64,000 nucleotides of DNA from Hymenobacter citatus (GCF_014333615.1 NZ_JACSCY010000013.1:92590-156589); one strand, 5' to 3'; positions 1 to 8,986 are shown, counted from the first letter of the stretch. Numbers and translations are program-made. Notes: generated by a model not told the origin, from the letters alone.

Positions 1-36
1 TTGCTTCGTAAAGAGGTAGGGGCAAGCTACATCAAT

Positions 37-76
37 GCAAAAGGCCGCCCCGTAGCTAGTACGAAGCGGCCCTTGT
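37..76 (-). terminator. Terminator downstream of gltX
   Basis: A GC-rich stem (arms GGCCGC and GCGGCC) lies just past the gltX stop. Read on the minus strand it is followed by TTTT. The rest of positions 1-100 shows no gene I can support. Confidence 0.55.
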
Positions 77-100
77 TCAGGATGCCCTACGATGGCGAGA

Positions 101-1654
101 CTAGGCAGTAGCGCGGGTGCTTAGACGCTCTACTGCCGTCAGAATGCGTTGGCTGATGTCCTCATTGCCCAGAATATGCATGGTTTCCATTAGATCGGGG
201 CCAGCAGCGGCGCCCGTTATAGCTACGCGCAAGGCTTGCATCACCTGGCCTAGCTTCACGCCCTCACGCTCTAGCACCTGCGTCAGCAACGCCTTGATTT
301 CGTCGGGAGTAGAAGGCGCGGCGGTGGGTAGCTCTCGGGCAAAAGCGGCCAATGCGTTGGCAGTAGCGGCGTTCCACTTTTTGCTAATTACTTGCTCGTC
401 GTAGCTTTCCGGGGCCTGGAAGAAGTATTGCGCTTCCTGCCAGAAATCTTGCGGGAAGGTCACGCGCTCTTTCATCACGCTGGCAATCTGCTCGGCCTTC
501 TCACGGGTGCAATCCACGCCGTGCTCGTGCAGGGCGTCGAGCAGGTACTGCGCCAGCTCAGCGTTGGGCTTGGCGCGCAGGTACTGCTCGTTGTACCAGC
601 GCACCTTGTGCTGGTCGAAACGGGCCGGCGACTTGCTCACGCGGTCAATGGAAAACGCCTCAATCAGCTCGTCCATCGAAAACAGTTCCTGCTGCGTGCC
701 GGGGTTCCAGCCCAGAAAGGCCAGGAAGTTGATGAACGCATCGGGTAGGTAGCCGCTTTCGCGGTAGCCGCTGCTCACGGTAGGCGCACCGGTTTCGGCA
801 TCCGTGCCGTGCCACTCCAAGGGGAATACTGGGAAACCCAGCCGGTCACCGTCGCGCTTGCTGAGCTTGCCGGTGCCGTCGGGCTTGAGTAGCAGCGGCA
901 GGTGGGCAAACTGCGGCATAGTGCTTTCCCAGCCCAGGTAGCGGTACAGCAGCACGTGTAGCGGGGCCGAGGGCAACCATTCTTCCCCCCGAATCACGTG
1001 CGTGATTTCCATCAGGTGGTCGTCCACGATGTTGGCCAAGTGGTAGGTAGGCATGCCATCCGATTTCATCAGTACCTTATCATCCACAGCCGAGGAGTGC
1101 ACCACTACCCAGCCGCGAATCAGGTCGTTGAAGCGGATTTCCTCCTTGCGTGGCACTTTCAATCGAATCACGTAGGGTGTGCCCGCGTCCAGCAACTGCT
1201 TCACCTCATCCTCGGGTAGGGTAGTGGAGTTGCGCATCTGGCTACGCGTGATGGCGTTATACTGCGGATTGGGCACCTTGGCGGCCGTCAGGCGGGCGCG
1301 CATGGCATCCAGCTCTTCGGGCGTATCAAAAGCGTAGTAGGCGTGACCCGAATCGATGAGCTGCAAGGCGTACTGCATGTACATAGGCTTCCGCTCGCTC
1401 TGGCGGTAGGGCGCATGCGGGCCACCTTTCCAGGGGCTTTCGTCCAGCTCGATACCACACCACGCCAGCGAATCCTGAATGTACTGCTCGGCACCGGGCA
1501 CGAAGCGGTTCTGGTCCGTATCCTCGATGCGGAGCAGCATCTTGCCGCCCAGCTTGCGGGCCAGCAAATAATTATACAGCGCAGTGCGCACGCCGCCGAT
1601 GTGCAGCGGACCGGTAGGGCTAGGGGCAAAGCGTACCCGTACTTCTCTTTCCAT
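101..1654 (-). CDS. gltX: Glutamyl-tRNA synthetase
   Basis: Cytoplasmic class I aminoacyl-tRNA synthetase that charges tRNA-Glu with glutamate. The N-terminus carries the HIGH-type signature PTGPLHIGG (about residues 12-20) inside the family-typical FAPSPTGPLHIGG block, and the KMSKS equivalent is KLSKRD near residue 257. The product is 517 residues, slightly longer than the usual 470-510. The start chosen is the ATG at 1654, because the conserved block begins six residues later and the open frame upstream has no family similarity. A TANNTTTG promoter element lies 43 bp upstream, which also excludes the longer start. A single-gene transcript is likely, closed by the hairpin at 37-76. Confidence 0.97.
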   Translation of the reverse strand: MEREVRVRFAPSPTGPLHIGGVRTALYNYLLARKLGGKMLLRIEDTDQNRFVPGAEQYIQDSLAWCGIELDESPWKGGPHAPYRQSERKPMYMQYALQLIDSGHAYYAFDTPEELDAMRARLTAAKVPNPQYNAITRSQMRNSTTLPEDEVKQLLDAGTPYVIRLKVPRKEEIRFNDLIRGWVVVHSSAVDDKVLMKSDGMPTYHLANIVDDHLMEITHVIRGEEWLPSAPLHVLLYRYLGWESTMPQFAHLPLLLKPDGTGKLSKRDGDRLGFPVFPLEWHGTDAETGAPTVSSGYRESGYLPDAFINFLAFLGWNPGTQQELFSMDELIEAFSIDRVSKSPARFDQHKVRWYNEQYLRAKPNAELAQYLLDALHEHGVDCTREKAEQIASVMKERVTFPQDFWQEAQYFFQAPESYDEQVISKKWNAATANALAAFARELPTAAPSTPDEIKALLTQVLEREGVKLGQVMQALRVAITGAAAGPDLMETMHILGNEDISQRILTAVERLSTRATA

Positions 1655-1696
1655 AAGAAACAACAGTTCGTAGTGCCGCCAGACAGCAGCACTACG

Positions 1697-1704
1697 CAAA
1701 GATA
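1697..1704 (-). promoter_or_regulatory. Promoter -7 element for gltX
   Basis: TATCTTTG on the minus strand is an exact match to the Bacteroidota -7 consensus TANNTTTG. It predicts transcription from about 1690 and a leader of roughly 36 nt. No clear -33 TTG is seen at the right distance; that region is occupied by the inverted repeat at 1713-1809. Confidence 0.55.
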
Positions 1705-1712
1705 CGAACGGT

Positions 1713-1809
1713 GAAATGGTGAGATAGTGAAATAGTGAGTTTGACGTCCTACCTGCGCAAGCGGCGAGGATAAAACGTCAGACTCACTATTTCACCATCT
1801 CACCATTTC
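1713..1809. repeat. Inverted repeat of GTGAAATGGTGAG units without the REP core
   Basis: Two arms of about 35 nt (1713-1747 and 1775-1809) are complementary with about two mismatches. They are built of the units that form the outer arms of the larger repeat family in this window, but the GTCATCCTGAGC core is missing. One end lies 5 bp past the stop of the small membrane protein gene and the other lies directly upstream of the gltX -7 element. Confidence 0.8.
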
Positions 1810-1814
1810 GCCTT

Positions 1815-2000
1815 CTAATCCCGGTTACGAGTGCTGAGGTAGAGGATAAGCCCTAGCAGCGTAAGGCCGCCCCGAATAAGCCAGGATACGGTAGGCCCCC
1901 ATTGCTCAATCCAAGTCAGAAAAACGAGTTTCAGGCCCAGCAATGGGAGCACCAATGAAACCAGCCCAATCAGAAATAAACCCAAACCAAGTTCTTTCAT
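1815..2000 (-). CDS. Small two-helix membrane protein
   Basis: Unrecognised 61-residue protein. It starts MKELGLGLFLIG and is mostly two hydrophobic segments (about residues 4-26 and 38-56) joined by a short polar loop, with a charged STRNRD tail, so it is predicted to sit in the inner membrane. Short proteins of this pattern are common and unnamed in Hymenobacter-type genomes. The ATG at 2000 is preferred over the upstream ATG because the extra 19 residues look like untranslated AT-rich leader, and a TANNTTTG element at 2055-2062 gives a start of transcription inside that stretch. The function is unknown. Confidence 0.7.
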   Translation of the reverse strand: MKELGLGLFLIGLVSLVLPLLGLKLVFLTWIEQWGPTVSWLIRGGLTLLGLILYLSTRNRD

Positions 2001-2054
2001 ACGAAAAGAGAGAAGGCAGTAAATATGTATGTGGTTTATTAATAGATAATTATA

Positions 2055-2062
2055 CAAATTTA
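2055..2062 (-). promoter_or_regulatory. Promoter -7 element for the small membrane protein
   Basis: TAAATTTG on the minus strand exactly matches TANNTTTG, about 55 nt ahead of the ATG at 2000. No convincing -33 TTG is visible. Confidence 0.45.
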
Positions 2063-2098
2063 TTATGATTCTCAGCGCGTGCTGCTGAATAGATTTTC

Positions 2099-3754
2099 CT
2101 ATTGAATAAGTATTTTTTCGCTTACCTGGCTGCCATCAGTCTGGCGGGTTCGAAGCACGTAGATGCCAGGGCGTAGGTTGCGTAAGTCGGGGCCGTTTTC
2201 CGAGGCTGGCTGCCGCCATAGTTGCTCGCCTGTTAGGCTATACAGTGTGTGCTCAGAGGCTCGAATCGTTGTGGTCCCAGCGAAAGATTGGCAGCTAATC
2301 ACTTCGCTGTACCGAACACTGCTATCAGTGTCTACCATTTTCAGCCGTAGATACACCCGCTCCGTTAAGGGTGGCAACCCTAATGAGTAGGTGCGGGCAC
2401 TGGTGCTGTTGCCGGCGGCCTGCACACGGCCCGCCAAGGAAAACTCTAGGCCTGTAGTGCTTTGTTGTACTTCAAAGTAGCTGCTATTAAGTTCCTGCGC
2501 GGTAGTCCAGGTAGCTAGCAGACGGGCACCTACATATTTAGATTCAAATCGGGCCAATGCAACGGGTAATATCGTGCCACCGCCACTACCAGCAGTACGC
2601 AACACGCCTACAGACACCTGCTGCTGCTGTAGCTTCTGCTGCCAGAGCGACCATTCGTCTTGCTCCATGGCTGGGGTAATGGGATTGGGTAGGTGCGTTG
2701 TTTCACTACAAGTAGCACAGTTACCGGCGCTCAGATCCTGGCGGTCTTTGTAGGGGCTATTATAGCCCCATTTTACGTACCCGATAGTATTGTTGCTGAT
2801 GGTGTTGTTGTTAAACGTAGCGGCGTCTTTTTTATAGTAATTGAAGACGGCCGTGGCAGCATACGTTGCCTTCAGTTTCGTGCCGTCCGGTAGCAAGCCG
2901 TCCGTCACCATGCGGTTGTTGTAGAAGTGAATGTGATGGCCAGCGGCAATATTCATGGCCGCGTTGCAGGTGCTCACAAACTGATTCTGATAAGCTTCAA
3001 TGTAAGCAGCCGTGGTGGTAGGAGTGCTGCCGTCGCCATCAGTTGTAAGGCCAGTGCCATGGAAAGACGGTTCAGTAGCAGGGTAGGGGTAGGCCCCTTG
3101 CACGTAGTTGTCGTGCACTTTAACAGGACTTTGTGCCGTGCCCGACGAGTTGTAGAAGTTGATATTGTCTTCCACAGCACTCTCATTGGGTTCGTTGCGG
3201 AACTCGTTGTAGCTGATTTCAATGCCTGCCAGCTGTTGCACCGTGTTGAGCTGCACAAAGCTGCGGGTTTCTTTGCCGCCATTGCGGTAGCGGCCGTCGC
3301 AGTTCAGGCCTTGGTTGTAACGTACCGTCAGGGTCTGTTGAGCTGAACCATTACCGCTCCAACGGTTCACAACCATACCGGCTGTGTGCTCCATGTAATT
3401 GTGCTCAATAATTAGCTGTTTAGCTTGGTATGCATCCAGAAACCGTCCACGCGTACGATTGTCAACGGTAGGCGTCAGGCCGTAGCCGCGGCAGTTGCGC
3501 ACCGTCAAATCTACGCCGCCCCCAGTTTTGATTAGGTCACCGGCACCTACCAGCGTGCAATCTATGAGGGTTACAGGCTCGGAGGTAGATACAATCACGC
3601 ACGGCACCTTAGAGTCCAGACTGCGGTAGTTGCCTGTGTACGTGCCGCCGCGTGTTATCACAATAGGCTCTGTGTACGTAACCGCCGGTACAGTTTGCGC
3701 ATAAGCGCTAAGAAAAGATAGTAGGCAAAGCAGAAGGCAATAAAGAAGTCTCAT
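2099..3754 (-). CDS. Secreted parallel beta-helix protein with T9SS sorting domain
   Basis: 551-residue exported protein. Residues 1-20 form a signal peptide (hydrophobic core, cleavage after SAYAQ). The middle (about 40-340) has repeated short strand patterns with many Asn residues (for example IIEHNYM, HIHFYNN), as in right-handed parallel beta-helix or pectate-lyase-like proteins. The last ~80 residues resemble a type IX secretion (Por) C-terminal sorting domain: LYSLTGEQLW, then NLRPGIYVLR, ending VSEKILIQ. I infer export by T9SS to the cell surface or medium. No catalytic residues could be assigned, so a polysaccharide-binding or lyase role is only possible. It stands alone, flanked by AT-rich DNA. 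Confidence 0.85.
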   Translation of the reverse strand: MRLLYCLLLCLLSFLSAYAQTVPAVTYTEPIVITRGGTYTGNYRSLDSKVPCVIVSTSEPVTLIDCTLVGAGDLIKTGGGVDLTVRNCRGYGLTPTVDNRTRGRFLDAYQAKQLIIEHNYMEHTAGMVVNRWSGNGSAQQTLTVRYNQGLNCDGRYRNGGKETRSFVQLNTVQQLAGIEISYNEFRNEPNESAVEDNINFYNSSGTAQSPVKVHDNYVQGAYPYPATEPSFHGTGLTTDGDGSTPTTTAAYIEAYQNQFVSTCNAAMNIAAGHHIHFYNNRMVTDGLLPDGTKLKATYAATAVFNYYKKDAATFNNNTISNNTIGYVKWGYNSPYKDRQDLSAGNCATCSETTHLPNPITPAMEQDEWSLWQQKLQQQQVSVGVLRTAGSGGGTILPVALARFESKYVGARLLATWTTAQELNSSYFEVQQSTTGLEFSLAGRVQAAGNSTSARTYSLGLPPLTERVYLRLKMVDTDSSVRYSEVISCQSFAGTTTIRASEHTLYSLTGEQLWRQPASENGPDLRNLRPGIYVLRTRQTDGSQVSEKILIQ

Positions 3755-4144
3755 ACAGTGCTATTAAATGGTCTTGAAGCAAGAAGAGCTGTTTAAAATC
3801 TGCTAGGTCTTATAGTCTTGATTTTGTATTGTATTAATAAATTTGGCTTTTATAATTATGTATCTATGCTAGTCTTAAAAGCAAATAAAACTATCTACAA
3901 ACCAGTAATTTGTACTTTTTATTTCAATATTGATGCCATAATTGTACTTTATAAATACCATAGCAATTGATGTAAGATTTGTACAAAATTTTAATAGCAT
4001 GTTGTTGATAAAAGAAAAAATTTTGGTATTAAAACAAGAACGCCCCTGGTCTTGTAAGACCAGGGGCGTTCTTGTGTATCTCAGTAGGGATTTAGCGGCT
4101 ACCGAGGTAAAAGCTGAGTTCTTTTGTTAGTGAAATGGCTACCC
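3755..4144. other. AT-rich intergenic stretch with a terminator
   Basis: A 390-bp gap upstream of the T9SS cargo gene. Most of it is AT-rich and probably holds that gene's promoter, although no exact TANNTTTG was found. A near-perfect 20-bp-arm hairpin at 4034-4075 (CGCCCCTGGTC / GACCAGGGGCG) is followed on the minus strand by a T-rich run and should terminate ridA. A 62-codon plus-strand frame here is not supported as a gene. Confidence 0.6.
4034..4075 (-). terminator. Terminator downstream of ridA
   Basis: Arms 4034-4053 and 4056-4075 are complementary over 20 bp with a 2-nt loop. The minus-strand read continues into a TTTTAATA tract. It lies 69 bp past the ridA stop. Confidence 0.8.
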
Positions 4145-4528
4145 TTACTGAACAGCAATACAGGATATCTCTACCTGCACATCCTTCGGTAAACGTGCTA
4201 CCTCCACCGTTTCGCGGGCAGGAGCATAGCCTTCCTCAAAGTAGCTGCCATATACCTCATTGATGCGGCCGAAATTATGCAGGTCTTTCACAAAAATGCT
4301 GCACTTCACTACGTTGGCCAGCGTGAGACCAGCAGCACCTAACACGGCTTGCAGATTGCGCATTACCTGGTGCGTTTCGGCGACTACATCGCCGTCGCCT
4401 ATCATTTGGCCTGTTGCATCCAGCGGAATTTGCCCCGAAACGTACACAGTGTTGCCAGCCTGCACGGCTTGACTATATGGCCCGATAGGCGCAGGAGCAT
4501 CGGGCGAAAAAATGACGGAATGAGCCAT
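4145..4528 (-). CDS. ridA: RidA family enamine/imine deaminase
   Basis: 127-residue cytoplasmic protein of the RidA (YjgF/UK114) family. These trimeric enzymes hydrolyse reactive 2-aminoacrylate and related enamine/imine intermediates released by PLP enzymes. The sequence has the full-length fold with the active-site Arg105 in the YAPARE segment and Glu120 near the C-terminus, the positions used by E. coli RidA. It is monocistronic: separated from glmS by a bidirectional-looking hairpin and closed by the 4034-4075 terminator. No frameshift or missing key residue is seen. Assignment to the family is firm; the exact physiological substrate cannot be read from sequence. Confidence 0.94.
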   Translation of the reverse strand: MAHSVIFSPDAPAPIGPYSQAVQAGNTVYVSGQIPLDATGQMIGDGDVVAETHQVMRNLQAVLGAAGLTLANVVKCSIFVKDLHNFGRINEVYGSYFEEGYAPARETVEVARLPKDVQVEISCIAVQ

Positions 4529-4581
4529 AGCAAAATGAGATTTTAAGGAACACGGGTTTCAATGGGTTAAATGTAAAGCAG

Positions 4582-4613
4582 AAAAGCCGCTCCGGTATCC
4601 GGAGCGGCTTTTT
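4582..4613 (-). terminator. Terminator downstream of glmS
   Basis: A stem of 14 bp (AAAAGCCGCTCCGG and complement) with a 3-nt loop lies 15 bp past the glmS stop. A T-run follows in either direction. Confidence 0.8.
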
Positions 4614-4627
4614 AAGGGTAGAGGAAA

Positions 4628-6463
4628 TTATTCCACTGTCACAGACTTAGCTAGGTTGCGGGGCTGATCTACGTTGCAGCCGCGCATCACGGCAATGTAG
4701 TATGAGAGTAGTTGCAACGGCACTACCGATACCAATGGCATCAGCACGTCGGACGTTGCAGGTACTTCAATGACAAACTCCGCCATTTTAGGAATTACCT
4801 CGTCACCTTCGGTTACCACGGCAATAATGCGACCTTTGCGCGCCTTCACCTCCTGGATGTTGGAAACCACCTTCTCGTATGACTGATCTTTGGTAGCAAT
4901 AACGACCACCGGCATGTTCTCGTCGATCAGAGCAATAGGGCCGTGCTTCATCTCCGCCGCAGGGTAGCCCTCAGCATGAATGTAGCTAATTTCCTTAAGC
5001 TTAAGGGCGCCTTCTAGCGCTACCGGGAAGTTGTAGCCCCGACCCAGGTAGAGGAAGTTGCTGGCATCTTTGAAGATTTCAGAAATCTGCTTGATCTCCG
5101 TATCTAGCTGAAGCGCCTTTTCTACCTTAGATGGAATCATATCCAGCTCCACCATTAGCTCACGCAGCTTGGTGTCGGTGAGGGTGCCGCGCTTGCTCCC
5201 CACAATCATGGCCAGCAGCGTGAGCACCGTTACCTGAGCGGTGAAGGCTTTGGTAGAAGCTACCCCAATTTCGGGTCCAGCGTGGGTATAAGCACCAGCA
5301 TCTGTAGCGCGGGCAATACTGCTGCCTACCACGTTGCAGATACCGAAAATGGTAGCGCCTTTCGATTTAGCTAGTTCAATGGCTGCCAGCGTGTCGGCTG
5401 TCTCACCCGATTGCGAAATAGCAATTACAATATCGCGTTCGGAAAGTACTGGGTTGCGGTAGCGGAACTCAGAGGCGTACTCTACTTCTACAGGAATGCG
5501 TGCCAAGTCTTCCAGCAGATACTCGGCTACCAAACCTGCGTGCCAGGAGGTGCCACAAGCCACGATAATAATGCGCTGTGCATGAATAAACTTCTGCTCA
5601 TAGGCCCGCGCACCCGCCATGTTTAGGTGGCCGGATTTCAACTCCAGGCGCCCGCGCATAGAGTCTAGGATAGAACGAGGCTGCTCGAAAATTTCCTTCA
5701 GCATGAAGTGCTCGTAACCGCCTTTTTCGATGCTATCCAGTGCCAATTCCAGCTTCTGAATATAAGGCGTTTGCTGCACGGCTTCTTTAGATTGAATATC
5801 CAGCCTGCCGTCTCGAATAACCACAATTTCGTAGTCATTCACATATACTACTTCGTTGGTATATTCAATGATGGGAGTGGCATCCGAAGCCAGGAAAAAC
5901 TCGTTCTGACCCACACCAATAACCAGTGGTGAGCCTTTACGAGCAGCAATCAGTTGGTTAGGAGCATCTTTGCTTAGCACTACAATGGCGTAGGCACCTA
6001 CTACCTCATGCAGGGCTAGGCGCACTGCTTCTTCCAGCGAGCAGCTATTTTTGCTCTGGATTTCTTCAATTAGATTAACGAAAACCTCTGTATCCGTATC
6101 GGAGTGAAATACGTGGCCCTGCTGCTGCAAGTGCGTTTTTAGCGACGCGTAGTTTTCAATGATGCCATTGTGGATGATGGCAATGCGTTCGGAGGTAGAG
6201 TAGTGTGGGTGGGCGTTTACATCGTTGGGCTCACCGTGGGTAGCCCAGCGGGTATGGCCCATACCTATCTGGGCGTGTAAATCTTTACCCGCAATAAATT
6301 TTTCAAGGTCATTTACCTTGCCCTTCTTCTTGTACACGCTCAGCGTGCCATTTAGCAGAGCCACACCTGCCGAATCATACCCCCGGTATTCAAGCCGGTG
6401 CAATCCTTTTAGAATAATAGGACAAGCCTCACGGTGCCCAATGTATGCAACAATTCCGCACAT
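4628..6463 (-). CDS. glmS: Glutamine--fructose-6-phosphate aminotransferase (isomerizing)
   Basis: Makes glucosamine-6-phosphate from fructose-6-phosphate and glutamine, the entry step to UDP-GlcNAc for peptidoglycan and LPS. The 611-residue product has the normal length. The N-terminal Cys2 nucleophile follows Met (MCGIVAYIG), and the class II glutaminase motifs HGEPNDVNAHPH follow. Two SIS domains (about 285-430 and 455-600) contain CGTSWHAG and SQSGETADT. The C-terminus ends NLAKSVTVE as in the family. It lies 85 bp downstream of the DUF4270 gene on the same strand, so it may be the third gene of a glgA-DUF4270-glmS transcript. I see no glmS-ribozyme-like structure, and none is expected in this phylum. 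Confidence 0.98.
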   Translation of the reverse strand: MCGIVAYIGHREACPIILKGLHRLEYRGYDSAGVALLNGTLSVYKKKGKVNDLEKFIAGKDLHAQIGMGHTRWATHGEPNDVNAHPHYSTSERIAIIHNGIIENYASLKTHLQQQGHVFHSDTDTEVFVNLIEEIQSKNSCSLEEAVRLALHEVVGAYAIVVLSKDAPNQLIAARKGSPLVIGVGQNEFFLASDATPIIEYTNEVVYVNDYEIVVIRDGRLDIQSKEAVQQTPYIQKLELALDSIEKGGYEHFMLKEIFEQPRSILDSMRGRLELKSGHLNMAGARAYEQKFIHAQRIIIVACGTSWHAGLVAEYLLEDLARIPVEVEYASEFRYRNPVLSERDIVIAISQSGETADTLAAIELAKSKGATIFGICNVVGSSIARATDAGAYTHAGPEIGVASTKAFTAQVTVLTLLAMIVGSKRGTLTDTKLRELMVELDMIPSKVEKALQLDTEIKQISEIFKDASNFLYLGRGYNFPVALEGALKLKEISYIHAEGYPAAEMKHGPIALIDENMPVVVIATKDQSYEKVVSNIQEVKARKGRIIAVVTEGDEVIPKMAEFVIEVPATSDVLMPLVSVVPLQLLSYYIAVMRGCNVDQPRNLAKSVTVE

Positions 6464-6548
6464 AGCGTTCAGAAAAAAGCCGATAGATGGAAAGGGTAGC
6501 CGGCCGGCAAAGTGCGTGCCGAAAACCGGTAGCGGGTGTGGAGTTTGC

Positions 6549-8072
6549 CTACTGCCGATTAGAGAAGTACACGCGTAGCTTGATATTATTAGCGTCCAGC
6601 ACTGCCCGATTCAGCGATACGTTGACGGTGGGCTGATAGGCTTTCGGTAAGGCTAGGGTAGGTGAAAACAAAAAGGCAGAAGGCAGTTCGCCACCTAGCT
6701 GATTCAGCAGGTAGGCCTGCGTGTAGCTGGTCATCAGGATGCTATAATACAACGTAGAGGCATCTACGCTGTATAACGTACCTTCAGCCTGTGAGCCCGC
6801 TGCCGGAGAAGAATTGGAGGCTCCCTGGTACGATTGGCTTTGCTGATTGGCCTGATCTGCCTGTACTAAACGATTAATGGGATTCGATAGAATCGTGCGC
6901 TGTAGTATCCGGTTGTTTTCGTTGTTAGCCTCGTAGAGATACGTCTTGGTAACAGCTGCGTCCCTCGTTGGATTATTCAACGACTGATAACCAGGGTAGG
7001 GAAATACACTGTTACTAAATGGCTTAACAGGTACCAATAGCTCGGCGCGGTTGATTGATATACCGGATTGCTTACGTAGTTCCTCTAAACCAGGAATAAC
7101 CAGCTTCGTAGCTAATCCAACACCATCCTGAATATAAGTTACTTCATTAGTGACGGCAGCAGGTACCGATTGCTTTTTGTCTGCTACTGCTGCTAAAGGG
7201 CCAGCTGCACTGAAATCGGGTGTGATTTGCGTGAAGTAACGGGCATCATTGTTCACATTGCTGGCCATCCGGTACACACGCCGGATGGAAGGGCGAGCTG
7301 GGTCGTGGTAATAGAATGCCAGTATCGTATACGAAGGATTGATACTGGCAACAGCACCTACATAATCATCTGCTGGTGCTACGGCTAAGCCGGCGACGTA
7401 CGCGTCGAGTTGGGCCTGCGTGAAATCCGTTTTTTGCAGCAAAGCAAACAAGCCCGTACTAAAGGAAGCAGACTTAGCAATCCGGAAGTTCAGCGCCTGG
7501 GGAACGGTTGCTACTGTCGTAACGGTATCGGTGGTGCTGGATGGGGAGGATGGCTGGCGTTCCCGCCGCTCCGGACTATATGGAATAGTCACGTTGCTCA
7601 GTAATGGCGTGCCCACACTTGCACTAGTGCTGGAGTTATAGGCTACGCGCTCATCCAACTTCTGCTGTAAACCAAACACATTGAACCGGCCTGGCTGAGC
7701 AGTGGTGCCGTAGGCGCGGGTATACGCCATGATAAGCGTAACCGAGTCGAGCTGTGCTCCCGCAAACGTAGCGGGCAGCGGATCGGTAGTGACTTGCAAA
7801 TTGGTATACACTCGCGCCGCCGTCACGATGCCGGTATTATTGTCGCGCACCCTACCCAATAGCATTTGGCTTGCATTGAGGGTAGGCAGGGAGTCCCGGC
7901 GTACGGTATACGCCATCACGGGCAAGTCGCGGTACTCGGTAGTAGTGCTAGCGCTGCCGGGCAGCTCCACGCTGATGTTGTTGGGATCTTCGCAGCCAGT
8001 TGCCATCAACAGAGCCGGTGCGGAAAGCAGGCACGCCGACCAGCGGCGCAGGGCCTTAGTTGGCCAGTTCAT
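6549..8072 (-). CDS. DUF4270 family lipoprotein
   Basis: 507-residue protein with a lipoprotein signal (LLMATGC, lipid-modified Cys27), predicted to be exported and anchored in the outer membrane. The body fits the DUF4270 family, which is widespread in Bacteroidota and has no known activity. Family proteins are often found beside the short glycogen synthase and panC, as here. The start ATG at 8072 overlaps the end of glgA by 17 bp, so translational coupling with glgA is likely. A serine-, threonine- and glutamine-rich stretch occurs around residues 385-425. The function is unknown; the conserved neighbourhood suggests a link to envelope or glycan metabolism, which is inference only. Confidence 0.88.
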   Translation of the reverse strand: MNWPTKALRRWSACLLSAPALLMATGCEDPNNISVELPGSASTTTEYRDLPVMAYTVRRDSLPTLNASQMLLGRVRDNNTGIVTAARVYTNLQVTTDPLPATFAGAQLDSVTLIMAYTRAYGTTAQPGRFNVFGLQQKLDERVAYNSSTSASVGTPLLSNVTIPYSPERRERQPSSPSSTTDTVTTVATVPQALNFRIAKSASFSTGLFALLQKTDFTQAQLDAYVAGLAVAPADDYVGAVASINPSYTILAFYYHDPARPSIRRVYRMASNVNNDARYFTQITPDFSAAGPLAAVADKKQSVPAAVTNEVTYIQDGVGLATKLVIPGLEELRKQSGISINRAELLVPVKPFSNSVFPYPGYQSLNNPTRDAAVTKTYLYEANNENNRILQRTILSNPINRLVQADQANQQSQSYQGASNSSPAAGSQAEGTLYSVDASTLYYSILMTSYTQAYLLNQLGGELPSAFLFSPTLALPKAYQPTVNVSLNRAVLDANNIKLRVYFSNRQ

Positions 8073-8868
8073 TATATAGATCGTAGTAAGAAGTCAGCAA
8101 ATCCTGGTCGGCACCCATCTGCCCGATGCGGCATTTCTGCGAGTATTCGGTGAACAGCGCATTCAGATTGTCGCTGAAATCCTCGTCCGATTTCACCACC
8201 GAATCGGCGTACTCCATTCCTACCTTGATAAAGCCGCCAAAGTCAGCCGATTTTAGCGCGGCCAGCATCTCGTCATCAATGTCCAGCATTTTAGCTTTCT
8301 CAATGATGTCTTGTCCAAACTTGTGCTTGAACTCATTGTTGTAGATGGTAAACACCGATTTGGCATCCTTGAAAATCGGATCCTTCTTATAGGTCGTTTT
8401 CAGGTACATCGGAATAAGGCCCGTCATCCAGTCGTTGCAATGCACGATATCCGGCGCCCAACCCAATTTCTTTACCGTTTCCAGCACGCCTTTGCAGAAG
8501 AAGATAGCCCGCTCGTCATTATCGGCGTGAAACTTATCGTTCTTGTCGACCAATACCGATTTGCGGTGAAAATAATCCTCGTTATCGATGAAATATACCT
8601 GCAACTTCGCGTTCGGAATCGACGCTACTTTAATTACCAGCGGCTTTTCCTCTTCTCCCACGGCGATGTTGATGCCGGACAACCGAACCACCTCATGCAA
8701 GCGGTTTTTACGCTCATTGATAATGCCGAAACGGGGTACAAAAATGCGGATTTCCATCCCCATCTCTTGCATTCCCTGCGGCAACATGCGCAGAAACTCC
8801 GCTACCTTGGTCGTTTGCAGAAACGGATTGATTTCCGTGGCAGCATAGAGTATTCTCAACTTAGACAT
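8056..8868 (-). CDS. glgA: Glycogen/starch synthase, catalytic N-terminal domain only
   Basis: 270-residue protein matching the N-terminal (GT5, Rossmann) half of glycogen synthases: it opens KLRILYAATEINPF, has GMQEMGMEIRIFVPRFG and the IVHCNDWMTGLIP segment. The usual ~480-residue enzyme has a second Rossmann domain that binds the ADP-glucose nucleotide; this is absent here. The frame is intact and short versions are known across Bacteroidota, so this is probably a stable short form and not a broken gene. Whether it still makes glycogen is uncertain. The start is the ATG at 8868 (MSKLRIL); the longer frame adds a non-conserved 16-residue leader. It is the first gene of the operon with DUF4270. 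Confidence 0.9.
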   Translation of the reverse strand: MSKLRILYAATEINPFLQTTKVAEFLRMLPQGMQEMGMEIRIFVPRFGIINERKNRLHEVVRLSGINIAVGEEEKPLVIKVASIPNAKLQVYFIDNEDYFHRKSVLVDKNDKFHADNDERAIFFCKGVLETVKKLGWAPDIVHCNDWMTGLIPMYLKTTYKKDPIFKDAKSVFTIYNNEFKHKFGQDIIEKAKMLDIDDEMLAALKSADFGGFIKVGMEYADSVVKSDEDFSDNLNALFTEYSQKCRIGQMGADQDLLTSYYDLYNELAN

Positions 8869-8913
8869 AGTGGTTATGTTGGTGATTGGGAAAGGGCAAC
8901 ACTTTGGGATGCA

Positions 8914-8921
8914 CAAAATTA
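8914..8921 (-). promoter_or_regulatory. Promoter for glgA-DUF4270(-glmS)
   Basis: TAATTTTG on the minus strand matches the -7 consensus exactly, and a TTG lies 20 bp further upstream, the spacing expected for the Bacteroidota -33 element. The start of transcription would be about 8907. Confidence 0.6.
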
Positions 8922-8986
8922 AACATTTTTAAGCAAAATTTCAACTAATCCGGCCTGGGCATCGTAAATAGCGGGCTTTTTGTTTC

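Noticed and set aside
1713..1809. Terminator of the small membrane protein gene or an operator of gltX
   Set aside because: The structure is made of the same GTGAAATGGTGAG units as the mobile repeats, so it is better explained as a repeat relic, even if it may act secondarily on transcription.
3942..4130. 62-codon plus-strand frame downstream of ridA
   Set aside because: It runs through the ridA terminator hairpin and an AT-rich spacer; no conserved character.
8056..8868. glgA as a pseudogene truncated by mutation
   Set aside because: The frame is clean, ends in coupling overlap with DUF4270, and short forms of this type occur elsewhere in the phylum.
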